This document shows positions 1-12,300 of a stretch of 64,000 nucleotides of DNA, piece by piece (the first letter of the stretch is position 1; every line of letters begins with the position of its first letter). Where the stretch lies: positions 46,416 through 110,415 of the forward strand of contig JAAAUF010000019.1 in assembly GCA_015499985.1 (NCBI GenBank), given 5' to 3'. Source of the stretch: Haplosporangium gracile (Eukaryota > Mortierellomycota > Mortierellomycetes > Mortierellales > Mortierellaceae). A program made the position numbers and the translations under genes. A model generated the notes under the pieces. The model saw only the letters and a program-made list of their open reading frames with translations. It was not told the origin of the DNA and made no database searches.

Positions 1-1211
1 TGGGATGTCATTGCACTGGAGAGAGTTCAGGAGGCCTGTGACATCACCAAGAAGGCCGATGTCGCCGCCGTCGTTTGCCAGGAGGGACTCGCTAATGTCT
101 GCTTGTTGACGTCAAGTATGACCATCATTCGTCAACACATCGACTGCCCAGTACCAAGGAAACGCAAGGGCTCCGTCACCAACTATGAGAAGGTACTTTA
201 TCATCGGCTCTTAGATCATATCCACTGTAATGGTATCAGCGCTTTGTTCAAGTTCGGTTACTGATAATTCTTCTTGGTCCTGAATTTCAATGATACAGGG
301 GCTGAAACGGTTCTTCGAGCAGATTTTCCAGGCGATTCTTCGACACATCGACTTTGATATTGTCAAGTGCGTTATTCTTGGAAGCCCAGGATTTGTGCGA
401 GAGCAGCTCTACGAATACATCTTCGCAGAGGCAGTGGTACGTATCACATTGTTTCCATAATCGAGTGATGCGAGAGGGGGAAAAAAGAATGAAATTACTG
501 ATAAGTCTCTTTTTCTGCCTATTCAATTAACAGAGGACGGACAACAAGACGATCATGCAGAACAGATCCAAGTTCATTGTGGTGCACACATCCACAGGAC
601 ACAAACAGGCGCTTCAAGAGGTGATGAACGACCCAGCGATCAAAATCAAGCTGGCAGATACCAAGGCTGCGCAGGAAGTCCAGGCGCTCGACCAATTCTA
701 CGAGATGATGAACATGGATCCCGACAGGGCATTTTACGGATTCAAGGATGTCTCGAAAGCAGCTGAGCGAGGCGCCATTGGTACACTGTTGGTCACGGAT
801 GAACTTTTTAGAGCTGCGGATGTGATCAAGAGACGACAGTATATTGCTCTTGTTGAGAGTGCACGTGCATCAGGCGGCAAGGTCTTCGTGTTCTCTAGTC
901 TTCACGTTTCCGGCGAGAGTACGTATAAGGCTACTCCTGGTTGAACTTATTTTACAAGTCGTTCTTTGTTTTAACGACGACGAGAAATAACGGACTAACG
1001 CCTCTCTTTCTCACTTTCTCTCTCTCTTTCATGAATAGACCTTAATCAATTGACGGGAGTGGCTGCAATATTGAATTTCCCTTTGCCGGATCTGGATGAC
1101 GATGAAGAGGAGGAGGAAGTGTCTGAGGACGACGCTGACTTAGACGAGGACGGTTTACCACGGATGCACTCCAACCAGAACCACGACATTCTCGATGCCG
1201 TGTTGGGATAA
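1..1211 (+). CDS. DOM34: Pelota/Dom34 ribosome-rescue factor, 3' part
   Basis: This is the C-terminal part of pelota/Dom34, which works with Hbs1 to split stalled ribosomes in no-go and non-stop mRNA decay. The window opens inside the gene. Exons are 1-192, 299-436, 534-918 and 1039-1211, and their phases join cleanly into one frame. Family landmarks are ADVAAVVCQEGLA, the basic PRKRKG stretch, the middle-domain stretch HIDFDIVKCVILGSPGF, NRSKFIVVHTSTGHKQAL, DRAFYGFKDV, and the C-terminal eRF1-like stretch FSSLHVSGE..LNQLTGVAAILNFPLPDL. As in other pelotas the protein ends in an acidic tail (DDDEEEEEVSEDD), here extended by about 30 residues. A poly(A)-signal-like AATAAA lies about 35 bases after the stop. 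The N-terminal Sm-like domain is outside the window. Identification is firm. Confidence 0.95.
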
Positions 1212-1355
1212 GAGTCGACTGGGAACGCCCCTCCCAACATACAAGTAATAAATCCCAGCTTGCGCTCGCTCGACAACAATAATATCTTTCACACCATATC
1301 TTTTCGGCATTTTTTTTTTTAGAATAGACATTTATTATTATGGGCTATCTAGCTA

Positions 1356-2121
1356 TCATACATCGCGCAGGAGTAAAGAACTACTTTCTTTTAGATCGAC
1401 GAGTGTATCTCTTTTAGAGTCTGTTCTTAAGAACCGCTGAACATTCTTGTTGGCCTTCAAACGCTCATCCCAGGCCTTCTGGACTGACTCCTCATGGAAC
1501 GCCGTCAATAAATATCCACAGGCAAGGAAGGTGGTGAGTGCCAAATCTGCATATGAGAACTGGGCGCCCAAGAAGTAAGGTCCGTCCTTCGTGATGTTGA
1601 CCTTGCGCAGGAGGGCATCGACCTTTTCGAGTTCGGCATCAGCGAGGTCGAGGGCTTTTACTTCTTCGGTTGGTGAGTCGAGGACTAAGCTGGTTTTCGC
1701 GATGACGGGTTGGGCGCGACTGGTCCAGTGCTGGAACAGGTAACGCGATTGGGCGCGTTGGAGAGGATCCTTTGATAACAGGCTAAAAATTAAGATTCAA
1801 GAATTAACGGTTAGGTTGGGACGGGTCACAAAACTGAAGGTACGCGTAAGTGTGTGTATGTTTTTACTTAGCGTCAGGGTTACTGTCAGCAAGGTACTCG
1901 GCGATGCCGAGCGACTCGAGGATAACATTGCCAGTGGCAGTCTTGAGAGCAGGAACCTCTCCATAGGGATTGACCTCCTTGAGGTAGTACTCGGGACAAG
2001 GGACCTTGAGGTCAATGCCGACAAGCTCGTGCTCTAGCTGGGTCTCTTAGAGGGCGATCAGGACGCGGTTGACGTAGGGGCAGACAACGTTGTTGTAGAT
2101 GGCGGGCTTAGGGACGGTCAT
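1356..2121 (-). pseudogene. Cytosolic glutathione S-transferase with an in-frame stop at codon 25
   Basis: Two exons, 2121-1868 and 1782-1356, encode a complete two-domain glutathione transferase of about 226 codons. Domain 1 has a thioredoxin-fold start with a cysteine (VVCPYVNRVLIAL), the cis-Pro loop NPYGEVPAL and the glutathione-site ES in ESLGIAEYL. Domain 2 is all-helical (GPYFLGAQFSYADLAL). The CPY start suggests an omega-like or SspA-like class. Codon 25 (bases 2049-2047) is TAA; relatives usually have Glu or another polar residue there. No GT-AG intron can remove it, and no in-frame ATG follows in exon 1. Outside this codon the frame and splice sites are intact, so either the inactivation is recent or the base is a sequencing error. 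The gene shares an upstream region with the divergent gene on the right. Confidence 0.8.
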
Positions 2122-2970
2122 TGTAGCAAGAATGGAGGATGTTTGGATGGTTTTGAAGTTTGATAGGGGTTGTTTGGTAATGCTTTAAGTATAAATAGAG
2201 AGGAAGGGAGTTGTTGTTTGTTAGTCTGAGAAAAAAAAGTGGTAGATAGGGCGACGGGTAGTGAACCTTTTTTGTGCTTCTTGGCAGATGGGTGAACATG
2301 ATTGAGCACAAATTCAATGCGTTGCCAGCTCTTATTTTGCCACTGAGAAGCATGAATGAGAGACGAACAAAAGAAGGTTCTGTGCCCTGTCATGCTGATT
2401 AAAGTGATCGATTAGAGTCAGCTTGTCTTGCAGGAGGGACGAGATAATTATTCGATGCCATTTCGTTGTGTGGATGCAAAACAAAGGCACGCCATACAAA
2501 AAAAATATATTAAAACATCGCGTACTGCGCGCCCCGTCTCTTTTAACATTGTGTCAGTCCGAAAAATTAGCACACCTTGACCATGTATCTTTTTATCCTT
2601 CTCGTATTCTGTTCTTGCTACTCAACTCTTCGAAAGTACCCTTTCTTTTGTTTGACATACTTCAACACATGCTATTATTGTGCATGACAAGGGCGAGGTT
2701 ACCGGAAAAACGGTTATCCTCTGGAAGGAAGTTTGCAGGTAATTACATCCTCTTTTTCCAAACAGATCCTGACAACATCCAAAAAGGGAGATGTTCTTAC
2801 TCTTGTCTGCAAGCTTTCATAGAGAAGCGCGTAGAAGGAAGGTAGCGCAGCACACAAATGAACATTGTCGAGTTTGGTCGTACTGAGGTTGTTGCGAGTC
2901 GCGTTATTGTTCTGTCCAATGTCAGGATGTAACCTGTAGCTGAGTCCTTACACCAGTTGCCACCAATTAT
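2122..2970. promoter_or_regulatory. Shared upstream region of two divergent genes
   Basis: About 850 bases lie between the start of the GST (-) and the coiled-coil gene (+). I find no convincing coding exon. The stretch after 2985 is C/T-rich on the plus strand, like the transcribed leaders of other genes here. One 140-codon open frame (2423-2845) has no domain and no start context and is treated as chance. The region presumably holds both promoters. Confidence 0.4.
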
Positions 2971-5684
2971 ATGAGCGTTGTCGATTTTAACTTTTTTATT
3001 CCTCTTCGCTCAACATTGCTTTCTCTCCCTCTCTCTTCATCGACTGCACTTTACATGCATCTACCTACCCCAACCATCAGCAGGTCCGGGGATAAACCCT
3101 CGTCGTCTTCCTCCCTTGCAGCTCCACTCTCGCAGTACTCAACACGTATCACTCCTTCAACAGCACGTGTACCTATCTCGTTCTTACCAGACAACTGCTC
3201 ACAAGCAGCTATTTCTTCCTTCGCCCAGCAAAAACCACAAGAATGCCACTGCGACCTCGAGACTGAGCGACAGAGGCACCTGAGGCAGAACCAGGCCATC
3301 ATCCGCCTTGTTTCTCTCAAGGCTATCCAGATCCGTCGATCAGAAGCAGAGATATCTCAACTCGAACGGACAAATCTCGAGCTCACCATAGCCTTACACA
3401 GAGCACAGAAGGAACTGCAGGAAATGTCAACAATCAACGCAGACCCTCGACATCAGCTCACATATTTGCCTGTGACAACAAATCTTCAGGAAGAGTGGGC
3501 TCAGTTGGGTCAGACGCAACAAGCTATTCCTTACCTCCAACAACAGATCGAGTCAGGGTTGTCACTACATCATCAGCAACCTGGCCAAGACTATTCTGAC
3601 TGTGAACGAGACTACGCCGGCGACGCCGACCTCATGTTATGGTTGACACCTCGGAGCAAGAGGCGGAAACTAGAGTCACTTGCAGTCTCGAGTGCGATCC
3701 CTCGAGACTTGGCTATGCTCAAGCTGGAGCACATTCGTGCCATCTATCAGGTACACTTCATCTTTCATTTTTACCCTCATGAGCATAATAAGCTCCAACA
3801 CATCTTAACATTACTACTTTACTTTTTCTATCGACTGATACTGTCCAACAGCATGAACAGAATGCTCTCGTTGAGATGATGCGATCTCATCGGTCTACAA
3901 CGGAGCTGTACAAGGAGACTCTCAGGATATTGAGCGAGGATCAAGTCTGCACTAGCAATAATGTTTACACCAGCGTCAACAGAAGTGGACACATCGGTCA
4001 GATCCGTCCACGCGATTGGGATGCGTCTAATCAGGGATTTGATCAGACTCTGGACCCGTCGCATTATTTCAAAGAGGCGGTGTTGCTTCCATTAGACCGT
4101 CCTACTCAGCCGTCGACTGCACTCGTGGTCACGCCACCAAATCGCAAGCGGACGCGGGTACAACAGACGCCCTCCCCTCAGCCCTTCTTTAATATGGATA
4201 TTGTCCCTGGTGAGGATACCAGTGATATCACCAGCCAAATGTTGGGCCACTCTCGACCGCTCACGAACGATCCAACAGAGAGTCGAGTCAAAACACCATT
4301 CACGTCTAACGTGGCCACTTCCGGTGCAGAGGGCATAGGTAACGAGAGTCAAAGTGTGGCGTCCGAGAACAACAGAATCCCGCCAGTCGAACCAGATTCT
4401 CGGGCATCGAATGGTCCCCGCGAGCCAGAGCGACGACTAAAACGACCAGTACGTAACTATATTGGTGAAGTGCGCCAATGTTTTTTCTTTTGCATGAGAC
4501 CTCAACTTGAACATTCTCTAATTCTTCACCTCGTCACTACCTTGTAGGTCTCTAGGGTTGGGTCAAGTACTTTGCCTATTCTATCTGAGCAGGATGATGG
4601 CACTCTCTATGTCGCCACGGACACTAATACGTTGGCACCATCACGACCGGTATCGTCTCTCAATGTGCCTCAGCCCGTGTCAAGGAGACCGGTAGATTCT
4701 CAAGACTTGATCGTCGGCAACCAGAGACCTCGGCCTACTTCAGCTCTACCCAAGACGCCGAAGAAACAGTTGACGACAAGTCCTTATCGTCGCCAGGTAT
4801 CTTTAGCTACTACCAAGGTGTCGCCTTTTACCGCGGCGAAAAGGGATCATTACGTGCAGGAGCGCGCCAAGGCCAAGGCACAGTCTAAGAAGCTTGTTGT
4901 CAAATTCAGTAACAAGAGTACTGGCGCTCAATCAAGCACATCTTCAGATACCTCCTTGACAGTCAAAAGCGAGGATGTAGCCATGACAACCGAGCTTATC
5001 TCCGACAACAAGGTCAACGAGGTGGTACTCGGCACAGAGAAGGATTCTATCGACTTGACCACGCTGACACCGCCGACAAACACAAAAATAGCTTCTGCTT
5101 CAGGAATGAGTATCACCCGCTCGCCTTCACGTATTTCTTGCGCCATCAGGCAGCAGCATAGATCAAGAAGCACCAGTTCGTCAGCCAGTCATCGGTCTGG
5201 TTTCCATCTGGACAAACTCAAGTTCCTCACTGCGGGCCAACTCCTCCGCCGAATGAACAAGTCCCTCTTGGGGTCTTCACGACCTCCTGTTCTGCCAAGA
5301 ACAATTGTCGAAAAAGGAGTGTTCTCAAAAGTTCAACTTGCGACGCGGATACCTGCAGCCGAGAGACTCTCGTCGGCGGTCACCGTTGTCACCACCGAAC
5401 CATCGACCTCGACACCAAGCACGACCTCGACATCAAGTACAGCCTCGTCTTCATCATCGAACGCAACTCCAGCTTCGACAACTGAAACTGAGCCAATTGC
5501 CGAAGCAGCAACAATCCAGACGATACCTCCAGTGGCAACGATGACCAAGGTGCAAACAACGACTAAACCTTCGACCAAATCTGCAGCTAGTATGAAGTCT
5601 CGAGGGGTGACAAGGTCCCTTCTTTCTGACAGGTTTCGACGCGTGACCCGGTCTACAACAGCGGCTGCCTCACAAATGCTGTGA
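2971..5684 (+). CDS. Shugoshin-like N-terminal coiled-coil protein, otherwise disordered
   Basis: Exons 2971-3750, 3852-4448 and 4548-5684 join in phase to about 837 residues. ATG at 3054 is an alternative start and is attractive because bases 2985-3050 look like a C/T-rich leader. Residues about 105-155 form one coiled coil (RQNQAIIRLVSLKAIQIRRS, then EAEISQLERTNLEL). This resembles the PP2A-binding N-terminal helix of shugoshin, the guardian of centromeric cohesin. Exon 2 ends in a basic ERRLKRP, continued in exon 3 as VSRVGSS, a weak match to the shugoshin C-terminal basic box but not at the C-terminus. The rest is Ser/Thr/Pro-rich. The final TGA lies inside a strong donor (GTGAGT). Splicing to an AG at 5745 would replace the stop with a five-residue alternative end. 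Shugoshin is a suggestion; any nuclear coiled-coil protein is possible. Confidence 0.5.
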
Positions 5685-6167
5685 GTTGAGGCGTCAGCTC
5701 GTACCGACATATCCTCACGACTATCAACAATGCTTACTTGCATAGAACGAATTGCTAAAATTGAATACTACACGACGGTGACCGAGTGGACTAGTCGCGT
5801 TGCCTTCTTTGCATTATAGAATTGCAATACATGTTTTCATTTTCATTGCCCGAATAGTATTAAAAATAATAGTGATGAGCTGTGGCCTTCTTTGTTTTCA
5901 TACGTCTCTTTTATTTTTTCACGCCACATGTCTGTCAGTTGTGAGGTCGCATTGGATATTGGGCCCTCAGGACCTTCTCACAAAACGTGTAATGGGTATT
6001 GGACATTGTCATTTTTATTTCATCAAATGGAGTGAAAGGCATTTTAGCTATGGCTGTTGCTTTTGTTTTGTTGTCGTTTGCTTGGTTTTGTTGTGCTTGT
6101 TTTCGTATTCATTAGAAAAATATTATATATATTATTGATGTGTTGTTGTTACTTTTTTTTCTTTTGC
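5685..6167. other. Intergenic, converging 3' ends
   Basis: About 480 AT-rich bases between the stops of the coiled-coil gene (+) and SED5 (-). I see T-rich and TA-rich runs (for example around 6118-6137) compatible with 3' untranslated sequence of both genes, and no coding exon. Confidence 0.5.
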
Positions 6168-7705
6168 TCATGACAAGACGGAAAGGGTCACTGCAGAGGA
6201 TATAATGACCGCAAAGACCTTGACCATCAGCCAACGATTCGATGACACATAGCTGTAATACTTCAACAGCTCTGTCTGTGCTCCTGTCACATTCGACTCG
6301 ATATCATCTGTGTTGGCGTCAATTCTGTTGGGAAAGAGAGCGGGTATTATATTAGCAAAAACGAGAGCATAGCTGACTGAAGCATGAGATCGTGTCACTT
6401 TGAACAAAAGCCTCCAATTGTCAGATGTTGAAGATCCAGTGTGCATGTTCAACTAACCTTTGAACCATGTCTCGTTGCTCAGATACCATCTGCGCCAGTT
6501 GCTGAAAAATGCCTCCAAGTTCATGCAGTGTTGATTCAATCGACTCGATGGCGGTAGATCGACTTTCCATGTACTGGTTGTTAGCGTCTACTAGCTGCAC
6601 CTGTTCCTGTTGTTGAAGGTTCTGAGATGGTGTTGGCAGATCCAGAGACAAGATATCCTTAGGTGGGTTTGTGCTCGAGTTAGGTCGCCTGTCGATGTTA
6701 TACAATGGAGAGTCACCTACGAATAAGAAAAGTAGAGAACAAAGCAATCCTTAGTCAATTGTGTCACTGGCGCTCGCAACAAAAGCAATCGCCATAGTCG
6801 ATCAGGCGTTAATTCCATTGATTTCTTCCAAAAGAGAGACACATACTGGCAAAAGTATTGCTCTGTTGCTGTGCTGTGAACATAAACTGCTCGCGCCTAT
6901 CCTTGGTAGCCTTCATGTTCTCAGTGCGGAGTTCCAGGACATCCTTGAAGGTCGACGTCTGTGCTGCAAGTCGTGATTGGAGCAAGACCACGACGTTGCA
7001 ATTATGTTCCATGGCCTGTCTACAGTTGTGAGGGGATTTGGCGTTGAGCTCCTTGACCACGCTCTGTAGTTGGGCGATCTGTTTGTTCAGCTTGGCAATA
7101 TCCAGCTTGATGATGTGCATGAGCTCCTATTAAGCAGATATGAAATTAAAAGCAGGGTAAGAGAGCGTTAGTTTGCTTTTTTTCCGTTCGTCTTTTCTGT
7201 ACTAATGATTTGCTGGTAGGTCTCAAAAGTTGAGCTCCATGAGTAAAACAAAGAAGGCCCTTGCAGGCTGCTTATGGTCCATACGCTGATCTCTACTGGT
7301 CTGTCATCGAACAAGGTCTTGCGCTTAGCCACTACGTAGTTCAACAACGAGCAAACAAGCGTTAGTTAAGTGTTCCACTTCTTGTTCGCTTTTTTGCTTG
7401 GCACAATGGACAATGCCTTTGCAAGTCGACTGTTGAATGCATTCCATGCTCAGCTCCTCCTGTCTTGCGAACATACATCTGGCAAGCTTCTGCAGCTTTA
7501 CTGAGGTGGCACGAATATCCTTGCCAATCATGGTCGCCATCAACGACACCTCCGACTTGGGTTTGTTCTGAGCACCACCAGCACCCAAAGAACCAGCCTG
7601 CTGTTCCATGGGCGAGAGAAGCCTGCGCTTGTCGGAGGGGAGATGGGGTTGTGCTCTGGACCGAAGCGACTCGACTGTTGAGAAGAATTCCGATGAGCGA
7701 TCCAT
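6168..7705 (-). CDS. SED5: Syntaxin-5 / Sed5 Golgi Qa-SNARE
   Basis: Qa-SNARE of ER-Golgi and intra-Golgi fusion. Five exons on the minus strand (7705-7477, 7331-7285, 7126-6847, 6716-6458, 6324-6168) join in phase to 323 residues, close to other Sed5 proteins. The first residues, MDRSSEFFSTVESLRSR, resemble the Sly1-binding N-peptide. The Habc bundle follows, with LAKRKTLFDDRPVEI spanning the first two introns. The SNARE motif runs from IESIESTLHELGGIFQQLAQ to DIESNVTGAQ, with the zero-layer Gln in IFQQL. A single C-terminal membrane anchor (WLMVKVFAVIISSAVTLSVL) leaves almost no lumenal tail. The 47-base second exon is very short. Upstream, CACAC-rich sequence fits a leader. Confidence 0.95.
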
Positions 7706-8241
7706 ATTGTCTTTGTTGTATGTATGTGTAGGGAGAGGAGAGCGAAGTGTGTGTGCTGTTAAGTGTGAGACGAGTAGTGATGCGACTGTTGTCTGAGTGT
7801 GGGTGTGGGTGTGGGTTGGGAAGTAAATGTAGGATGAAGTAAAGAAGCAAAATAGGACGGCCGACTGAGGTTTGAAACGTTGCAGAGTGCATCCATGTTC
7901 CACGTGACATGAGTTTTTTTTTAGTCGTCTCTCTTCCTTTGGCATCTCTCTTTTCATCGCCCACACACAACAGTTAAACAGCCACATCAGATCAGGCAGA
8001 GCTGTTCATGAAAGAGCGCCTTTCTTCTTCTGATACTAACGGACACTACAAGAGGGTGGGCGCACAGGGATCCGTCATCATATTAATAGCCACCATATTC
8101 AACTGCAGCTTCGCATGGCGCCAATAATGAAAGACAAAACGCAAGTTTTTATTACGATGAATGTATGTGTTAATGAGGTGGTACAAGGGGTAAAGAAAAA
8201 CGAAAAGTACAAAGAGAACCAAAAGAAACAAAAGATCCACT
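7706..8241. promoter_or_regulatory. SED5 leader/promoter and 3' flank of MGST3
   Basis: No gene. The minus strand from about 7850 down to 7706 is rich in CA and CT (CCCACACCCACACTCAG and similar) just before the SED5 start, as expected of its transcribed leader. Bases 8060-8240 are A-rich and follow the stop of the MAPEG gene, also on the minus strand. Confidence 0.4.
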
Positions 8242-8855
8242 TTAGGCGGCGATCATGTCAAAGGCCATCTTGATGCTCAAGCCCAAGAGTCCCAGGTCAC
8301 CAATGTGACCGAAAGCACCATACATGCGCTTGTTGGGGTCACCCGAGGTGTAACCATAAGAGTACGCAAGGCGACCAGCGCACCAGATCAATCCAAGAGC
8401 GGGGGCAGCAACGGGGTAGCGGGCACCGGCGAGCATGAGCGAGACCATGTAGGAGGTGAAACCCTCGAGGGTGTTCTGGTGGACACGCTGCTTGCAGTTG
8501 AAGATCATCTTCTTCTTGTCCTTCTTGGCCTCGACCTCGTCGGCGTACATGGCGGGCAGGGGAACGCCAGCCTCCTTGCGGTAGGATCCGACCTTGTAGC
8601 CGAGCATGGTGACAAGGAAGGTTGAGACGGCAGAGACAGCGATGGTCTAATAGTGGTGGTTGTTCAAAATATGGATGGTTGTTGCGTTGTCAGTGTGTTT
8701 ATTCCAGTATGTGTGAGTATTCAATCCTGCGTGTTATCATCCTTCTGGGTGATGATGAAAATAGAGTATCCATGCTAGATGTGGGATGATCAAGCCAAGA
8801 ATGCAGAGAGTAGACGTACATAACCATATTCAGCGGTGAGGGTGATGGAGGCCAT
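8242..8855 (-). CDS. MGST3: MAPEG-family microsomal glutathione S-transferase 3-like protein
   Basis: Membrane-bound MAPEG protein of the MGST3 type, which has glutathione transferase or peroxidase activity in the endoplasmic reticulum. Exons 8855-8820 (only 12 codons) and 8646-8242 give 146 residues, the usual family length of about 150. Four hydrophobic segments are visible: AVSAVSTFLVTML, TLEGFTSYMVSLML, APALGLIWCAGRLAYSYGY and LGLLGLSIKMAF. Family motifs are FNCKQRVHQNTLEG and the RxxYxxGY-like AGRLAYSYGYTSGDP. The intron after the 12th codon starts with GTACGT. It is unrelated in fold to the broken cytosolic GST at the left of the window. Confidence 0.93.
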
Positions 8856-9389
8856 TGCGGATATGTTTGGTGTTGTTGTTGGTGGTGGGTGTTGGTCGCT
8901 GATTGTTTGTGAGAGTGTTGGACGAAAAGTAAAGAAGAGAAAGAGGAAAAAGGGAGGGAGAGAGAGAGAGAGTCCCTCTTATACGTGTAATAATGATTAA
9001 TTGAAAACCCGGAAAATGGACCCGGATGGATCAGTCAGCGATACAGTTTTCCCTTGCCCTTGCCTCTCTTTACATTCTTTCTCGCTCCTTCTTTTTCCAG
9101 CAAGGGTACACTCATTGGAATCAATGCCTTTGTTTATCGAGAGAAGAGAACATGTTTCTCGATCTCTCCGCCCCATACTGCTGACGACGAATTCGTCAGC
9201 ACCAACGCGTCTCTTTTTTTGATATGGACAGATGTATTTTTCTTGGGATCTGTGACGGCCGATCACATTTTTTTGCTCCCTTTTCCCTTCCATCTTCGTC
9301 CTGCTCACACCCATCCCCCCCCCTCTTTTTTTTTGCTGTACTGTATTAAAGTAACGATGCATTAAAATAAAGATTGACTGCATTAGTTG
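8856..9389. promoter_or_regulatory. MGST3 leader and 3' flank of the fucosyltransferase-like gene
   Basis: No gene seen. On the minus strand bases 9000-8860 read as a C/T-rich leader (a CTCTCTCTCTCTC run around 8955-8975) before the MGST3 start. Short open frames at 9000-9370 on both strands lack domains. AATAAA on the plus strand at 9365-9370 is on the wrong strand for a poly(A) signal of the minus-strand gene. Confidence 0.35.
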
Positions 9390-12300
9390 TTACATATAGA
9401 GGATGCGCCGATGGTACCAGTCTCGCTGGCGATACCCTCCAACGCGCGAGAACGTACTCATCCTCACCCCCACAAGGGCCTCCGCTTCAGCCAGTAGCAG
9501 CTGCTCAACCATCATCGGTCCAAACACCCCCAGCCTCTCCACTGTCTGCATCTCCTCATGATCGAGGATTATCCACTCCTCCCCTTCCTTTCCTTCAACA
9601 TCATAATCGACACTACCTCCTGCGACAGCCTCCTCCTCATTGTTCATACCAGTACTGCGTGTCGCTTTGCCTGTCCGTCCAAGCTGTCGCAATTGTGCCA
9701 GCTCCTCTGGTCGATTCTCGTTCGTCGCCACCAATACTGGAATCCTCCTCCTCTCCCTGTTACTCCTACTCCTACTTCGCCCAACAGCCTCCTCCTTTTC
9801 CACTAGCATTGGATCATGTCCTGGATCATCATTCTTGCCATTACCATAAATACCCAAGCCACCGTCATCGCCACCACCGTGTCTCAAAGCACGTTGCTGG
9901 AGCTCATTGATAACTCTGACGTATGCCTCATTGGAGGGGAGGCACTGGTCGAGCCGCTCGTCCTTGAACTCCTTCTTGCAGTAGGCCTCAAAGTCTCCTC
10001 GCCGCACATGGATCATAAAGAAGGTGTGCTGGATCAGTGGTCGTAGCGGAGGCCATGGCTTCAGGTTTACTGTGGCTGCATATGAGACGGGTATCTGAGG
10101 ATATGTTGGAGGAGAGGGCGGAGGCGGTGATGGCGACAGTGTGTTGTTAACATCCATAACCATAGGCTGGCTTAGTAGTTGTAATTGGAATGATTCGCCC
10201 TGAGGCGGTACTGATTCTTGCGCAGGCACTTGTTCTGGAAGAGGCGTAGGAGTAGGCTGGGACCAAGGGCCAGAAAGTGGCAACGAGGAGATCCAAAAGG
10301 TGTCGTTACCGTACTTGGCCCTTTCCACCGGATTCCTACCAAAGATCCTGCCCAGAAACTCGTCTACAAACTGTATCAACTGGGGCTGGAACAACAGATG
10401 CTGTCCAAACTCATGCCATTCAATCGAGTCGACCAACGCACTTGCAGGGATGGCAGCGGATGAGATCTGGATCTTGTAGGTGTTGCTGACACAGAGGAAC
10501 CCCTCTCCCTTGAGCGAGTCGTCCTGAAGCGCCTTCACGATCCGGTCAAAGTCGCGGGTTTGGTCGATAGGTGAGTTGTCGACAGGCGATCCTGGAGGAG
10601 TAGAAGGAGAAGATGCCGGTGATGAATTTGGGAGCATCTCCTTCTTGTACTGGAACCCCCACTGCCGGATAAAAGCCTTGGCTGTGAAGTCCAGATCGCG
10701 CTTCGACCCGAATCCACAGGTGACATGACAGGGCATGGTCATATCGACGGCACCAGTTCCTGTCTCTAGACTACGTTGGTATCGCTCGCCTCTTCGCTTG
10801 TCCACCGATAATGTCGCCTTTGCTGCCTCTCCTGCAGATGCCTTTTTGACACCAGTAGGACCCCGGAACAACCCTTGATCTCGTAGGTCCTGGTACTCGA
10901 TCACCTTCAACCCTGTCCTCCGTCGAAACTCATTCAGATCGAAAAAGTTTGACCAGGCCTGGTTCTTTCGGGACTTGTCATGACTCGAGGATGTGATTGG
11001 TGGCAAAATTAAAGTCCTGTCCAGCGCCCGTGCGATCGACATGGCTCGCAACATTCCGTAGAACTGGTTGCTGATTCCGGCAAAGGGTATGTAGGTGAAA
11101 TAGCGCTCTGGTTCAATTAAAAATGACTCTTGGGCTGCTTCTCCTTGTCGTCGTCGCGGTGGTGGAGGTGGTCGTGACGGCTCATGATACCCCTGGTATT
11201 GCTGAGGTGATCGACGTGGTTGCTGTTGGCCCTGTTGTTGCTGGCTTGTGGGGGTAATGAGGGGTGCCTGAGCAAGCCAGACAATGAAACTTGCAGCCTC
11301 CGATGGGTCATCCTCATTCTCGTCTGGGTAAAAGTCAAGAGGATCGCCCATTTCATCCCTCGCCCGTCGTATCCAAATCGAGTCAACAGATGCTGAGGAG
11401 TCCTGTACAACTTCGACAGCTGTAATAAGAGGAGAGATAGCTGAACCTGGAATACCGCCATCCTGTTTCATCGTCATAGTCTTGCTATTCGTCCCCAGCC
11501 CCTCTGCGACTAATCCAACGCCCTCTCCATCACCATGGCCAGCATTCCTTACAGTCCAGGTCTTGCCCATCCCAACCGTCTTCCAGACGTCCCGCCCCCT
11601 TGACACCAAGTCCCCAGTCCTCCCAGCAGCAACTCCTGGGTCACCGCCGCTCACAAGAAAATATCCATGGATCTTAGAAATACCGACGATCGCAATGTAG
11701 ATCGCTAGAGTCAAGACCAACAACAGCGACATCATCCATGTCCATTTGTACAATGTTCTCTTCCTCCTCCGAGTGAATAGTCTCACGCAAACCGATGAGA
11801 TCGATGATGGGGATGTTGCAGAGCTTGTTCTGTTCCTACCTCTACCAAACACACAACTCCAGACTCTCGGCAAACGAAATGAGAGAGAGAAGTTTTCAAA
11901 GGACCATCGAAGTGTAAGAGATGACCGCCAAAAGTATCGATCCTCCTCTTTCTTGTATTGTTTGGCGGACTCTATGTCCGCCAGCGAAAGAAAGTTGACT
12001 GGAGAAGAAGTTGAGGAAGTGGAGGCAAAGTGTCGGCGACCTTGAAAGTATGGATGGTGACGAGAGTAGAAACCTTCTTTGCCCAGCAAGGTCGAGGTCG
12101 AGGGCGATGAGAAAGCCGACGCAGGAGGAGAATGGTCAGAAGCAAAGAAGAGCAAGTGTTGGTCATGGCGGTGATTAGTGGGTGTTGTCCCTGGCGTGAT
12201 GCTCAAGTATCGTCGGAGCCATCTCCGCGTCTGGGACGGCCAGTCCCTGGAAAGTGTGGCAATTGTCGAAGTCCAAGGCCGGCCCTGCTGTTGCTGATAC

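Noticed and set aside
2022..2070. An intron that would remove the TAA of the GST
   Set aside because: No GT donor upstream with an AG downstream in this stretch keeps the frame; the flanking codons also match the family without a gap.
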